Assembly: GCA_964573725.1 (NCBI GenBank)
Contig: CAZNLJ010000044.1
Coordinates: forward strand, 1 to 36,258
From: UBA6168 sp964573725
GTDB taxonomy: Bacteria; Bacteroidota; Bacteroidia; Chitinophagales; Saprospiraceae
DNA: 36,258 bases
Reading direction: 5' to 3'
The notes beneath the pieces are model-generated. The model ran no database searches, had not been told where the DNA came from, and saw nothing but the letters and a program-made list of their open reading frames with translations. The first letter of the stretch is position 1, and each line of letters begins with the position of its first letter. Shown here piece after piece: positions 16,867 to 25,436 of this stretch. The translations under genes and the position numbers were made by a program.

Positions 16867-16897
16867 TTGGCGGGGATGGGCGGACTGTCTAATTTCA
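16867..16897 (+). promoter_or_regulatory. Weak candidate promoter of the rightward PUL arm
   Basis: TTG (16867-16869), a 20 nt spacer and TAATTTCA (16890-16897), which matches TAnnTTTG except for its last two bases. It lies 112 nt before the second GH144-type gene. Confidence 0.25.
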
Positions 16898-17009
16898 CCT
16901 TCCGGAAAAATCCGGCGAACCGGTCCGCCGACAAGGTCTTTTCCGCCGAGCCGGACGGAAAGGGCCGGACCCTGATCCCGTGTTCTCCGAATAAGCAAAC
17001 ACAATCCGC

Positions 17010-18863
17010 ATGTCCGAATCCAGCTTCCTGAACCGCCACCTGTTCCTCCTGTCGATCTCCATCCTGTCGGCCGGGCTGCTGCGTGCCCAGGATTTTCCGC
17101 TCCTGGCGGAGGGCTTCGACAGCCATGTGGAGCTCCGATGGGAGCAGCCGGCGGGTCCCGCCCCCGCCCAGTATGTGTTGTGGCGGGCTTCCGCCGGGAG
17201 CCCGTTCGTGCCGGTAAAAACGGTCGGCGCCAAGACGGCGCTGGATTTCACGGGTTATCCCGGGGACACGCCCGTCGGCTACCAATATTATGTGGCGGCC
17301 ATGAACCTGATCCAACAGGTGGTGGCGGTATCCGATACGGTCACGGTCGCCGTCAGCCCCGCCGACGACGCGGCGCTCCTGGACATGGTCCAGCGGTATA
17401 CGTTCCGCTATTTCTGGGATTTCGCCCACCCGGTCAGCGGGATGGCCCGCGAACGAAACACCAGCGGCGACATCGTCACCACCGGGGGTACCGGGTTTGG
17501 GATCATGGCGGTACTTGTGGGCATCGAACGCGGCTTCATCTCCCGGGAGCAGGGCCTCTTCCGGTTGTTGCAGCTGGTCAGCTTCCTCCAGGTCGCCGAC
17601 CGCTTCCACGGGGTTTTCCCCCACTGGATGGATGGCAACACCGGCAATACCGTGCCTTTCAGCCAATACGACGACGGCGCCGACCTGGTGGAAACGGCCT
17701 TCCTGATGCAGGGCCTGCTCTGCGCCCGCGCCTATTTCGATGCGGAAGACCCCTACGAGGACGCGCTGCGGCAGGCCGTCACCGGCCTTTGGGAAGCGGT
17801 GGAATGGGATTTCTTCCGGAAAAACGGGACGGGGGTCCTGTATTGGCACTGGTCCCCCAATTACGGCTGGCAGATGAACCTGCCCGTACGCGGCTACAAC
17901 GAGGCCCTGGCCGTCTACCTGCTGGCCATCGCCTCCCCGACCCATCCGGTACCGGCCAGCCTCTGGAATTCCGGCTGGGCGGGACCGAACTATACCGTCA
18001 ACGCCACTTGGTACGGCTACCCCCTGGAGGTCGGACCTTCCCTGGGTGGCCCGCTCTTCTTTTCCCATTACTCCTTCCTCGGATTCGACCCGCGCGACAA
18101 GCGGGATGCGTTCACCAACTATTTCGTCCGCAACCGCCACCATACCCTCATCAACCGCGCCTATTGCATCGCCAACCCCCTGAACAATCCCGGCTATTCG
18201 GCGGATTGCTGGGGCCTTACCGCTTCCGACAACCCCTGGGGATACCTGGCCCATGAACCGGGCGCCGGCAAGGACAACGGCACCATCGCCCCGACCGCCG
18301 CCCTTTCCTCCATGCCCTACACCCCGACCGAAAGCATGGCCGCCCTCAAGCACTTCTACCGCAACCTCGGCGCCTCCCTCTGGGGGCCGATGGGTTTTTA
18401 CGATGCCTTCAACCTCAAGGTCGATTGGTTTGCCGACAGCTACCTCGCCATCGACCAGGGACCGATCCTCTGCATGTTGGAAAACCATCGCACCCGACTG
18501 CTTTGGAACCTTTTCATGGCAAATCCGGAAATCCAGCCGGCCCTCGATGCCATCGGCTTCGCGGAAGACCTGACGGACCTGGACGGCCGGGCGGATCCCC
18601 CCGCCGCCACGGTGCGGGTGTTCCCCAACCCGGGCATGGACCGGCTGACGGTCGTCCTGGCCACCGCGGAGGCGGCCCCCTGGTCCCTGTCGGTCATGGA
18701 TGCGCAGGGAAGGCCGCTGGTCTCGGCACAAGTCCTCCCCGCCGACGGGGAAGTCCGGACCATAACGCTGGAAACGGCCGGTTGGCCCGCCGGCCTCTAT
18801 TTCGTGCGACTGGTCGGGCCGGCCGGTGTCCGCAGCCTGCCTTGGGTCAAGGTCGGCGGCTGA
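17010..18863 (+). CDS. T9SS-secreted GH144-type enzyme with N-terminal Fn3-like domain
   Basis: The 617-residue protein has a signal peptide (1-26), a fibronectin-III-like module (about 30-115, with HVELRWEQP and YQYYVAAMN), a PF10091/GH144-type barrel (about 118-530) and a type A T9SS sorting domain (about 533-617, starting VRVFPNPGMDRLTV). Barrel landmarks are RYTFRYFWDF, TGGTGFGIMAVLVGI, Y220-D-D-G-A-D225-L-V-E228, YWHWSPNYGWQMN and SPMP-type motif TAALSSMPYTP. All match the lipoprotein paralogue at 15337-16680, but the anchoring differs: this copy should be exported through the outer membrane and attached or released by T9SS. The probable job is first attack on high-molecular-weight beta-1,2-glucan; the substrate is inferred from the family and from GH3/SusCD neighbours. 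The ATG at 17010 directly precedes the signal peptide. Confidence 0.85.
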   Translation: MSESSFLNRHLFLLSISILSAGLLRAQDFPLLAEGFDSHVELRWEQPAGPAPAQYVLWRASAGSPFVPVKTVGAKTALDFTGYPGDTPVGYQYYVAAMNLIQQVVAVSDTVTVAVSPADDAALLDMVQRYTFRYFWDFAHPVSGMARERNTSGDIVTTGGTGFGIMAVLVGIERGFISREQGLFRLLQLVSFLQVADRFHGVFPHWMDGNTGNTVPFSQYDDGADLVETAFLMQGLLCARAYFDAEDPYEDALRQAVTGLWEAVEWDFFRKNGTGVLYWHWSPNYGWQMNLPVRGYNEALAVYLLAIASPTHPVPASLWNSGWAGPNYTVNATWYGYPLEVGPSLGGPLFFSHYSFLGFDPRDKRDAFTNYFVRNRHHTLINRAYCIANPLNNPGYSADCWGLTASDNPWGYLAHEPGAGKDNGTIAPTAALSSMPYTPTESMAALKHFYRNLGASLWGPMGFYDAFNLKVDWFADSYLAIDQGPILCMLENHRTRLLWNLFMANPEIQPALDAIGFAEDLTDLDGRADPPAATVRVFPNPGMDRLTVVLATAEAAPWSLSVMDAQGRPLVSAQVLPADGEVRTITLETAGWPAGLYFVRLVGPAGVRSLPWVKVGG

Positions 18864-18901
18864 GCCGTCTCCGGGGCCGGGGCCGTTCGGATGGGTAATC
18901 T

Positions 18902-18918
18902 CCGGGAAGGATTCCCGG
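18902..18918. other. Short perfect hairpin between the GH144-type gene and the six-module protein
   Basis: Arms CCGGGAA (18902-18908) and TTCCCGG (18912-18918) enclose a GGA loop, 39 bp after the stop codon. No T-tract follows, so it may be an RNA-stabilising or processing hairpin, or an operator dyad, rather than a terminator. Confidence 0.35.
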
Positions 18919-18959
18919 TGTACATAAACTTTATTCCTCAACCGCTAAAATGCATTAGT

Positions 18960-21900
18960 ATGACGAACACATTACGCGCGACCATGCTCTTCTGCCTGTT
19001 CCTGCAGACGCTGCAGGCGCAGGTGACCTACGAGAATTTCGAGGGAGGTGCCGCCGGCCTCCCCTGGGTCGGCATCAACGGCTCCTACGACGGGGTCGTG
19101 GCCAATCCCGACCCGACCGGCATCAACACCAGCGGCTTCGTCGGTTCCTATACCACCAACGACGCCTCGGATTTCAATTTCGCCATCGCGGACCTGTCCG
19201 CCCCGGCCGATATGGGTACCTACGGGCTGGTGAAGGTGAAGATCTGGTCGCCGGTCGCCCCGTCCAAGTGCCTCCTGAAATTCGAAGGCAGCGGCGCTCC
19301 GGTGGAGATGTTCCGCGATATCACCGTCGCCAACCAGTGGGTCGAGTATTCCTTCGACCTGACGGCCGGTGCCGCCAACCCGACCGGCCTGACCAAGGTG
19401 CTCATCAGTTTCCACAGCTTCCTGCCCGGCATCGCCGGTACGTTCTACTTCGATGACATCGTCGGCTACGAACCGAAGGCCTGCTACGAAACCTTCGAAG
19501 GGGGCAGCGACCTGACCTGGACGGCTTTCGACGGCGCCTTCGACGGTCCCGTCGCCAACCCGGCCCCGAACAGCGTCAACAGCTCCGACAACTGCGCCCA
19601 ATACACCAAGTCGGGCATGCATGCCTACAGCCTGCTGCTCGCCGAAAGCACCCAGCCTTTCGACCTCAGCGTATTGAACCAATTCTCCCTGGACATCTAT
19701 GCGACGGCCCCTACCCAGGTGCTCCTCAAATTGGAAGGGACCGGCGGCGCCGTCGAGAAAATCCGCAACATCGGCCTGGCGAACGCCTGGCAGACCTATA
19801 CCTTCGATTTCTCCGAACAAGCCGCCAACACCGGCTTCACCAAGGTCATCCTCTTTTTCGACCCGGGTGTGGAGACCAGTGCCGACGATTATTATTTCGA
19901 CAACCTTTGCGCCACCCCCAAAGGGGTTTGTGCCAATGTCACGCCCGACCCGGATATGGTCGATGATTTCGACTGCAACCGGAACGCCACTTATGTCAAC
20001 GGCTGGGACAGCCTCCAGGCGGTACCCAACCCGGCCCCCAATCCGATCAACAACTCCCCCCGGGTCGGCCGCTACAACGATCCCGTCGGGGAACCCTGGG
20101 CCGCCCTGCTCATCGATTACCAAAACCCGCTCGACCTGAGCGTCAAGAACCAGCTGCATACCAAGATCTGGTCCCCGAAGGCCACCCAGGTGCTCTTCAA
20201 GCTCGAAGGCGGCGCCTCCGCACCCAAGGAGGTGTGGGTGGACATCACCACCCCCAACCAGTGGCTGGATTATTCGGTCGACTTCGGGTCGGAAGCGCTC
20301 AACAGCCACCGGAAAATCGTCTTCTTCTTCAATGCCGGCCAGGATGCCGAACCCGGGGACACCTATTTCATCGACGATATCCGCTGGGCGGAACCGACGG
20401 AAACCGTCCTGGAGGATTTCGAGAGCGGCGGCTTCCTGCCCTGGGAACCGCTCGACCAGCAGACGGTCCTCCACGGCACCTTCGCCATCGTGGCCAATCC
20501 CGCCCCCGCCGGGGTGAACACCTCCGCCAATGTCGGCAAGTACACCAAAGGTACGGCCGCCTTCTCCACCTTGTCCGCCGTGGCGCCCGGTATCATCGAC
20601 ATTTCCCAGAAGCCGCAGTACAACCTCGATGTCTGGGCTCCGGTCGGGGCCACCTCCGTCATCCTGCAGCTGGAAAGCGCCACCCAGGGCAACAAGGAGG
20701 TCACCCGCGACCTCCAGGACCCCGGCAACTGGGAAACGGTCAATTTCGATTTCTCCGACTACCAGGGCATCACCGACTGGGTGAGCATGAACATCCTCTT
20801 CAACCCCGGTGTCGCGGAACCGGGCGCCATGTTCTTCTTCGACAACCTGGTCCAGGGCCTCTCCACGGTGGATCCCTGCGAAGGGGTCGTCGCCCTCACC
20901 AATATCATCGACGACTTCGAATGCCAGCGCAACTATGAACCCGCCAACGGCGCCGACCTGCTGTCCGTCGTGACCAACCCGGTGGCTTCCGTCACCAATA
21001 GCTCCATCCAGGTGGGCCAATACGACGACCAGCCCAACGAACCCTGGGCCGCCCTCTGCTACAATTTCCCGGGCACCATCGACTTGGAGGTGTTCAACCA
21101 ACTGAGCATCATGGTGCTGGCTGAACAGGCCGCCCCCGTCCTCCTCAAGCTGGAAGGCGGCAGCAGCCCGGCCGCGGAGGTCTGGACGGATTATACCACC
21201 CCCGGCGAATGGCAGAAACTCTCCGCCGATTTCTCCGGCCAGGCCGGCCTGGACCACCAACGGGTCTGCTTCTTCTTCAACGGCGGCAATGACCACGCCG
21301 GCGCCGTGGAAACCTATTACATCGACAACCTCGCCCTCGAACACGCACCCTTCGACGGCTGTATCATGAACTTCGACCAGGCCGCTTTCTCCTCCCTCGA
21401 ATGGAATTACTTCCCGAACGACGGGGACGGGGAATTCGAACTGATCGACAACCCGGACCCCTCCGGCATCAATACCAGCGCCAAGGTCGGCAAGGCCGTC
21501 GAAAAGGCTTCCAGCGGACAGCCCTGGCAAGGGATGTACACCGACCTGCCGGCCTACATCGACCTGAGCAACACCAAACTGGTCAAGATGAAGATCTGGT
21601 CCCCGCAAGTGGCCAGCGTGACCATGAAACTCGAGAATCCGGCCAACCCGGGTGCGCCCGGTTCCTCCGGCGACAATACCGTGGCCAATACCAAGGCGAA
21701 CGAATGGGAGGAACTGACCTTCGATTTCTCGGCTTCCCCCAATCCGCTGCCGGACGACGGCCAGTACCGCCGGGTCACCCTGATCTGGGACATCGTCAAT
21801 ATCCCCGGTGCGGACGTCACCTATTTCTTCGACGATATCCAGCTGGAGGGCGGCTCCTGCAGTTTCACGAACACCTTCGAGACACCTGCGGCGCCCGCCG

Positions 21901-22133
21901 CCCTGCAGGTCTTCCCCAACCCGGCCTCCGACCTGCTGACGGTCCGGCAGCTGGGTACGGCCAACCGCCTGGAAATCCGCAACCTGATGGGCCAACCGGT
22001 CGCCACCATCATGGTCGGTAACCAAACGGAGGCTTCCCTGCACCTCGGTGCCTTCCCGGCCGGCCTGTACGTGGTCGCCGGGTACGACCGCCTGGGCCGC
22101 CTGGTGGCCAACGCCCGGTTCGTCAAGCATTGA
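18960..22133 (+). CDS. Secreted protein with six repeated glycan-binding-like modules and T9SS sorting domain
   Basis: The 1057-residue protein has a signal peptide (1-20, ending LQTLQA). Six homologous modules of about 145-165 residues follow, starting near residues 24, 174, 332, 479, 644 and 798. Each opens with an acidic-aromatic strand (YENFEGG, CYETFEGG, VDDFDCNRN, LEDFESGG, IDDFECQRN, MNFDQAAF), then a V/I-x-NP-x-P-x-x-x-N-x-S segment, a KIWSP or equivalent strand, LKLEG, and ends in a YF[DI]D[DN][IL] strand. This is a beta-jelly-roll pattern like that of carbohydrate-binding modules. No catalytic domain is visible. A type A T9SS tail (about 981-1057, LQVFPNPASDLLTV) sends it to the cell surface. 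Placed between a GH144-type enzyme and SusCD, it probably captures glycan, but ligand binding is an inference. The ATG at 18960 precedes the signal peptide; the frame is open 23 codons upstream without similarity. Confidence 0.85.
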   Translation: MTNTLRATMLFCLFLQTLQAQVTYENFEGGAAGLPWVGINGSYDGVVANPDPTGINTSGFVGSYTTNDASDFNFAIADLSAPADMGTYGLVKVKIWSPVAPSKCLLKFEGSGAPVEMFRDITVANQWVEYSFDLTAGAANPTGLTKVLISFHSFLPGIAGTFYFDDIVGYEPKACYETFEGGSDLTWTAFDGAFDGPVANPAPNSVNSSDNCAQYTKSGMHAYSLLLAESTQPFDLSVLNQFSLDIYATAPTQVLLKLEGTGGAVEKIRNIGLANAWQTYTFDFSEQAANTGFTKVILFFDPGVETSADDYYFDNLCATPKGVCANVTPDPDMVDDFDCNRNATYVNGWDSLQAVPNPAPNPINNSPRVGRYNDPVGEPWAALLIDYQNPLDLSVKNQLHTKIWSPKATQVLFKLEGGASAPKEVWVDITTPNQWLDYSVDFGSEALNSHRKIVFFFNAGQDAEPGDTYFIDDIRWAEPTETVLEDFESGGFLPWEPLDQQTVLHGTFAIVANPAPAGVNTSANVGKYTKGTAAFSTLSAVAPGIIDISQKPQYNLDVWAPVGATSVILQLESATQGNKEVTRDLQDPGNWETVNFDFSDYQGITDWVSMNILFNPGVAEPGAMFFFDNLVQGLSTVDPCEGVVALTNIIDDFECQRNYEPANGADLLSVVTNPVASVTNSSIQVGQYDDQPNEPWAALCYNFPGTIDLEVFNQLSIMVLAEQAAPVLLKLEGGSSPAAEVWTDYTTPGEWQKLSADFSGQAGLDHQRVCFFFNGGNDHAGAVETYYIDNLALEHAPFDGCIMNFDQAAFSSLEWNYFPNDGDGEFELIDNPDPSGINTSAKVGKAVEKASSGQPWQGMYTDLPAYIDLSNTKLVKMKIWSPQVASVTMKLENPANPGAPGSSGDNTVANTKANEWEELTFDFSASPNPLPDDGQYRRVTLIWDIVNIPGADVTYFFDDIQLEGGSCSFTNTFETPAAPAALQVFPNPASDLLTVRQLGTANRLEIRNLMGQPVATIMVGNQTEASLHLGAFPAGLYVVAGYDRLGRLVANARFVKH

Positions 22134-22267
22134 TGCGCCCGGTACGGCTCCCGGCCGGTGGGAAGGCCGGCTCCGGAGCGCCCGTCCGCGCAAGCGGGAA
22201 ACGCCCCGCCGGAAGGGTTCCCGCCCTTTCGGAAACAGGCATCCCGCCTGGCCTCCGCCGCTGACCC

Positions 22268-22330
22268 GGCAGGCATGGCGGCATCCCGACACAGCTTGGT
22301 GTCGGGATGCCCCATGCCTGCCTTCTTTTT
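22268..22330 (+). terminator. Strong intrinsic terminator upstream of susC
   Basis: Left arm GGCAGGCATGG (22268-22278) plus GGCATCCCGACAC (22280-22292), loop AGCTTG, right arm 22299-22322: 24 base pairs with a single bulged C at 22279. It is followed directly by TTCTTTTT (22323-22330). It lies 135 bp after the six-module gene and should end most transcripts from the GH144-type gene before susC. Confidence 0.8.
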
Positions 22331-22418
22331 CCCGCAAATACCTGCGGCCTTCCCCGGAGCACGAAACCGCGGCTTCGGGGGACCTTCCGTTTCAAAACCA
22401 TGAAAGGAAAAAAATCAT

Positions 22419-25388
22419 ATGCGTAAGATCATCTCCTCCCTCCTTTGGGTAACCCTGCTTTGCCAGGTAGGTACGGCCCAGTTCTCCGTTCGGGGAACCA
22501 TCACGGACCAATCGGACGGAAGCCCGCTCATCGGAGTCAATATTCTGGAAAAGGGAACCATCAACGGGACGGTTACCGACCTGGACGGCCGATATTCCCT
22601 GGTGGTGGCAGCCGAGGATGCGGTCCTGGTCCTCAGCTATACGGGCTACGCCCCCCTGGAGGTCGGCATCGCCGGCCAGGCGGTCCTCGATATCCGGCTC
22701 GGCGAGGAAAGCCGCCTGCTGCAGGAGGTGGTGGTCGTCGGGTACGGCACCCAAAAGAAAAGCGACCTGACCGGTGCCGTGTCTTCCGTCAAACAGGAGG
22801 ATATCGAACGGGTGGCGGTCGCCAATGTCGAGCAAGCCCTCCAAGGGAAGGTCGCCGGCGTCTATGTCGCCCCGGCCTCCGGCACACCCGGCGCCGGCGC
22901 CGTCGTCCGCATCCGCGGGACAGGGACCCTCAACAACGCCAACCCCCTCTATGTGGTCGACGGCATGATCACTTACGACGCCTCTTTCGTCCATCCCCAG
23001 GATGTCGCCAGCGTGGAAGTCCTCAAGGATGCCTCCGCCACCGCCATCTACGGGAGCCGCGGTGCCAACGGGGTCATCCTCATCACCACCAAACGGGGTA
23101 AGCCGCGTGAAAATGCCGTGGTTTCCCTCGCCGCCCACCAGGGGACCCAGTCCCTGACCCGCCCCATCGACCTGCTCAATGCCGCCGAATTCGCCACGGT
23201 CTACAACGAACTGCGCGGCCAGGCCTATTATCCGGACCCCTCCCTCCTCGGGGAAGGTACCGATTGGCAGGATGAAATCTTCCGCGCCGCCCCCCTGACC
23301 AACGCCACCCTGTCGGCCAACGGCGGCAACGACCGCATGACCTACAACTTCAGCGGCAACTATTTCCGGCAGGACGGCATCCTGCGCGAATCCGGCTTCC
23401 GGCGCCTCACCCTCCGCCTCAACAACGAATACCAACTCAACGACTGGCTCCGCCTCGGCAGCAATATCGCCTATGCGGCCAGCCAAAGCGACAACGCCCC
23501 CGGGGTGGTGGCCTCCGCCTACCGGATGCCCCCCGTATTTCCCGTTCGTGACTCCACCGGGGATTTCTCCGACCCGACTTTCTTCGGCCTGGCCGTCGCC
23601 AACCCCGCCGCCGACCTTTTCTACAAGCGCAACAACCGCTCGGCCAACGACCGCCTCTTCGGCAACCTGTACGGCGATATCCGCTTCCTGAAACATTTCA
23701 CCTTCCGCTCCAATTTCGGCTTCGACCGCGCCGACGGCCACAGCCGATACTTCGAACCGGCCTTCGAGGTCAGCCCCTCCCAGCGCAACCGCTTCGACCG
23801 CCTCAGCGCCGGCACCTCCCGGAACCGCGACTGGATCTGGGAACAGACCCTTCGATTCGAACGGGAATGGCCCCGCCATCGCCTCCAGGCCCTCGCCGGC
23901 TATACCGCGGAGGAACGCTACCGCGAATGGCTGGGCGGCAGCCGCGAGGATTTCCCCGGTACGGCCGACGAACTCCTCTACCTCTCCGCCGGCAACGACA
24001 CCACCCAACAGAACTACGGCGGCGCCGCCGACGAGGCGCTCACCTCCCTGTTGTTCCGCCTGAATTATACCTTCTCCGACCGGTACCTGCTGACCCTCTC
24101 CCTCCGGTCGGACCGATCCAGCCGCTTCACCCGCGACAACCGGCAGGGTACCTTCCCCTCCGTCAGCATGGGCTGGAACGCCGGCCGGGAAGCCTTTGTC
24201 CAAAACCTCGGCCTCTTCGACCGGCTGAAGTTCCGCGCCAGCTACGGCATCATCGGCAACCAGGCCTCCGCCGCCGGCTATCCCAGCACCGGGGCGGTGA
24301 CCGGTGGCCTCTATGCGGTCTTCGGCCCCGACGAGGCCCTCAACCAGGGCGCCACCCTGGTCTCCCTCGCCAATCCCGACCTGCGCTGGGAAACCGCCCG
24401 CCAGACGGATGTCGGCATCGAAATGGGCCTCTTCGACAACCGGCTGGAACTGGAGGCCGATTGGTACAACCGCTATACCTACGATATCATCGCCGCCGTC
24501 CCCATCCCCGATTACGTGGGCTCCCAGGGCGACCCCGTCGTCAATACCGCCGCCGTCCGCAACAAAGGCTGGGATTTTACCCTGAATTGGCGGAACTCCG
24601 GCACTTTCTCCTACCGGCTCGGCGCCATCTTCTCTCCCGTCACCAATTCGGTGGTCCGGTTGGCGGAGGGGAAAAACGAAATCTTCGCCGCCTTCCTCCA
24701 GGGGGAACCCGCCACCCATACCGTCGTCGGACTCCCCATCGGCGCCTTCTACGGGTTCCGGACGGCCGGGGTGTTCCAATCCGAGGAGGAACTCAACACC
24801 TTGCCCCGCCTGGGCGGGGAATCCGTCGGTGACCTCCGCTTCGCCGACCTGGATGGCAACGGCGTCCTCGACGGCGCCGACCGGACCTACCTGGGCAGCC
24901 CCATCCCGGATTTCACCTACGGCTTTTCCGCCGCCTTCGACTGGAAAGGCTTCGACCTCGCCGCCGATTTCTTCGGCCAACACGGCAACCAGGTTTTCAA
25001 CGCCAAGGAAACCTTCCGCTTCGGCGTCTACAACTGGGAACAACATGTCATCGACCGCTGGACCCCCGACCGGCCCTCCGATACCGAACCCCGTATCACC
25101 AACGGCGGCCATAATTACCGCGTCAGCGACCGCTTTGTACAGGACGGTTCCTTCTTCCGCCTGCGGACCCTGATGCTGGGTTATTCCCTGCCCGCCGACT
25201 GGCTGGAACGGGTGAAGATCGCCAAGTTCCGCCTCTATGTCAGCGGTACCAACGTGTGGACCCGACAAGCTTATACCGGCTATTCGCCGGAATTCGCGAA
25301 CGCCGGCAATCCTTTCGAGGTCGGACTGGACACCGGCGGCTATCCCATCGCCAAATCCTGGCAGGGTGGGGTGGAAATCAATTTCTAA
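22419..25388 (+). CDS. susC: SusC/RagA-family TonB-linked outer membrane transporter
   Basis: The 989-residue protein has a signal peptide (1-20), a carboxypeptidase-regulatory-like domain (about 23-100, VRGTITDQSDGSPLIGVNI), the SusC-type TonB-box region LQEVVVVGYGTQKKSDLTG (about 100-120), a plug domain (to about 228, ending GVILITTKRGK) and a 22-strand barrel ending with the aromatic/hydrophobic strand GGVEINF. SusC proteins import oligosaccharides bound by SusD across the outer membrane with energy from TonB-ExbBD. susD follows after 48 bp. The start at 22419 sits behind an A-rich leader (AAAGGAAAAAAATC), typical of Bacteroidota initiation without a Shine-Dalgarno site. The likely cargo, beta-1,2-gluco-oligosaccharides, is inferred from the GH144-type and GH3 neighbours. 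Confidence 0.96.
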   Translation: MRKIISSLLWVTLLCQVGTAQFSVRGTITDQSDGSPLIGVNILEKGTINGTVTDLDGRYSLVVAAEDAVLVLSYTGYAPLEVGIAGQAVLDIRLGEESRLLQEVVVVGYGTQKKSDLTGAVSSVKQEDIERVAVANVEQALQGKVAGVYVAPASGTPGAGAVVRIRGTGTLNNANPLYVVDGMITYDASFVHPQDVASVEVLKDASATAIYGSRGANGVILITTKRGKPRENAVVSLAAHQGTQSLTRPIDLLNAAEFATVYNELRGQAYYPDPSLLGEGTDWQDEIFRAAPLTNATLSANGGNDRMTYNFSGNYFRQDGILRESGFRRLTLRLNNEYQLNDWLRLGSNIAYAASQSDNAPGVVASAYRMPPVFPVRDSTGDFSDPTFFGLAVANPAADLFYKRNNRSANDRLFGNLYGDIRFLKHFTFRSNFGFDRADGHSRYFEPAFEVSPSQRNRFDRLSAGTSRNRDWIWEQTLRFEREWPRHRLQALAGYTAEERYREWLGGSREDFPGTADELLYLSAGNDTTQQNYGGAADEALTSLLFRLNYTFSDRYLLTLSLRSDRSSRFTRDNRQGTFPSVSMGWNAGREAFVQNLGLFDRLKFRASYGIIGNQASAAGYPSTGAVTGGLYAVFGPDEALNQGATLVSLANPDLRWETARQTDVGIEMGLFDNRLELEADWYNRYTYDIIAAVPIPDYVGSQGDPVVNTAAVRNKGWDFTLNWRNSGTFSYRLGAIFSPVTNSVVRLAEGKNEIFAAFLQGEPATHTVVGLPIGAFYGFRTAGVFQSEEELNTLPRLGGESVGDLRFADLDGNGVLDGADRTYLGSPIPDFTYGFSAAFDWKGFDLAADFFGQHGNQVFNAKETFRFGVYNWEQHVIDRWTPDRPSDTEPRITNGGHNYRVSDRFVQDGSFFRLRTLMLGYSLPADWLERVKIAKFRLYVSGTNVWTRQAYTGYSPEFANAGNPFEVGLDTGGYPIAKSWQGGVEINF

Positions 25389-25436
25389 ACCGTTTTTTCC
25401 AACAGTCCCGCCCCGCGGGACATCAACCGGACCGAT

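Larger units (their letters stand above)
16681..17009. other. Divergent intergenic region between the two GH144-type genes
   Basis: This 329 bp region separates the two arms of the PUL and is less GC-rich in the middle (about 16780-16900) than its neighbours. It holds the two candidate promoters listed separately and no coding frame. An operator for a PUL regulator would be expected here, but no clear dyad was seen. Confidence 0.5.

Noticed and set aside
18972..22337. A minus-strand open frame of 1121 codons opposite the six-module gene, and another of 1488 codons (22392-26858) opposite susC and susD
   Set aside because: Both lie fully antisense to clear genes with signal peptides and family motifs. 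Stop codons are rare on the other strand because of the GC-rich third positions of the real genes; the antisense products have no recognisable motifs.
22400..22426. A nine-codon leader frame (MKGKKSYA, then stop) overlapping the susC start
   Set aside because: It comes from the A-rich initiation region usual in this phylum. It has no feature of an attenuator peptide, and chance occurrence is likely.
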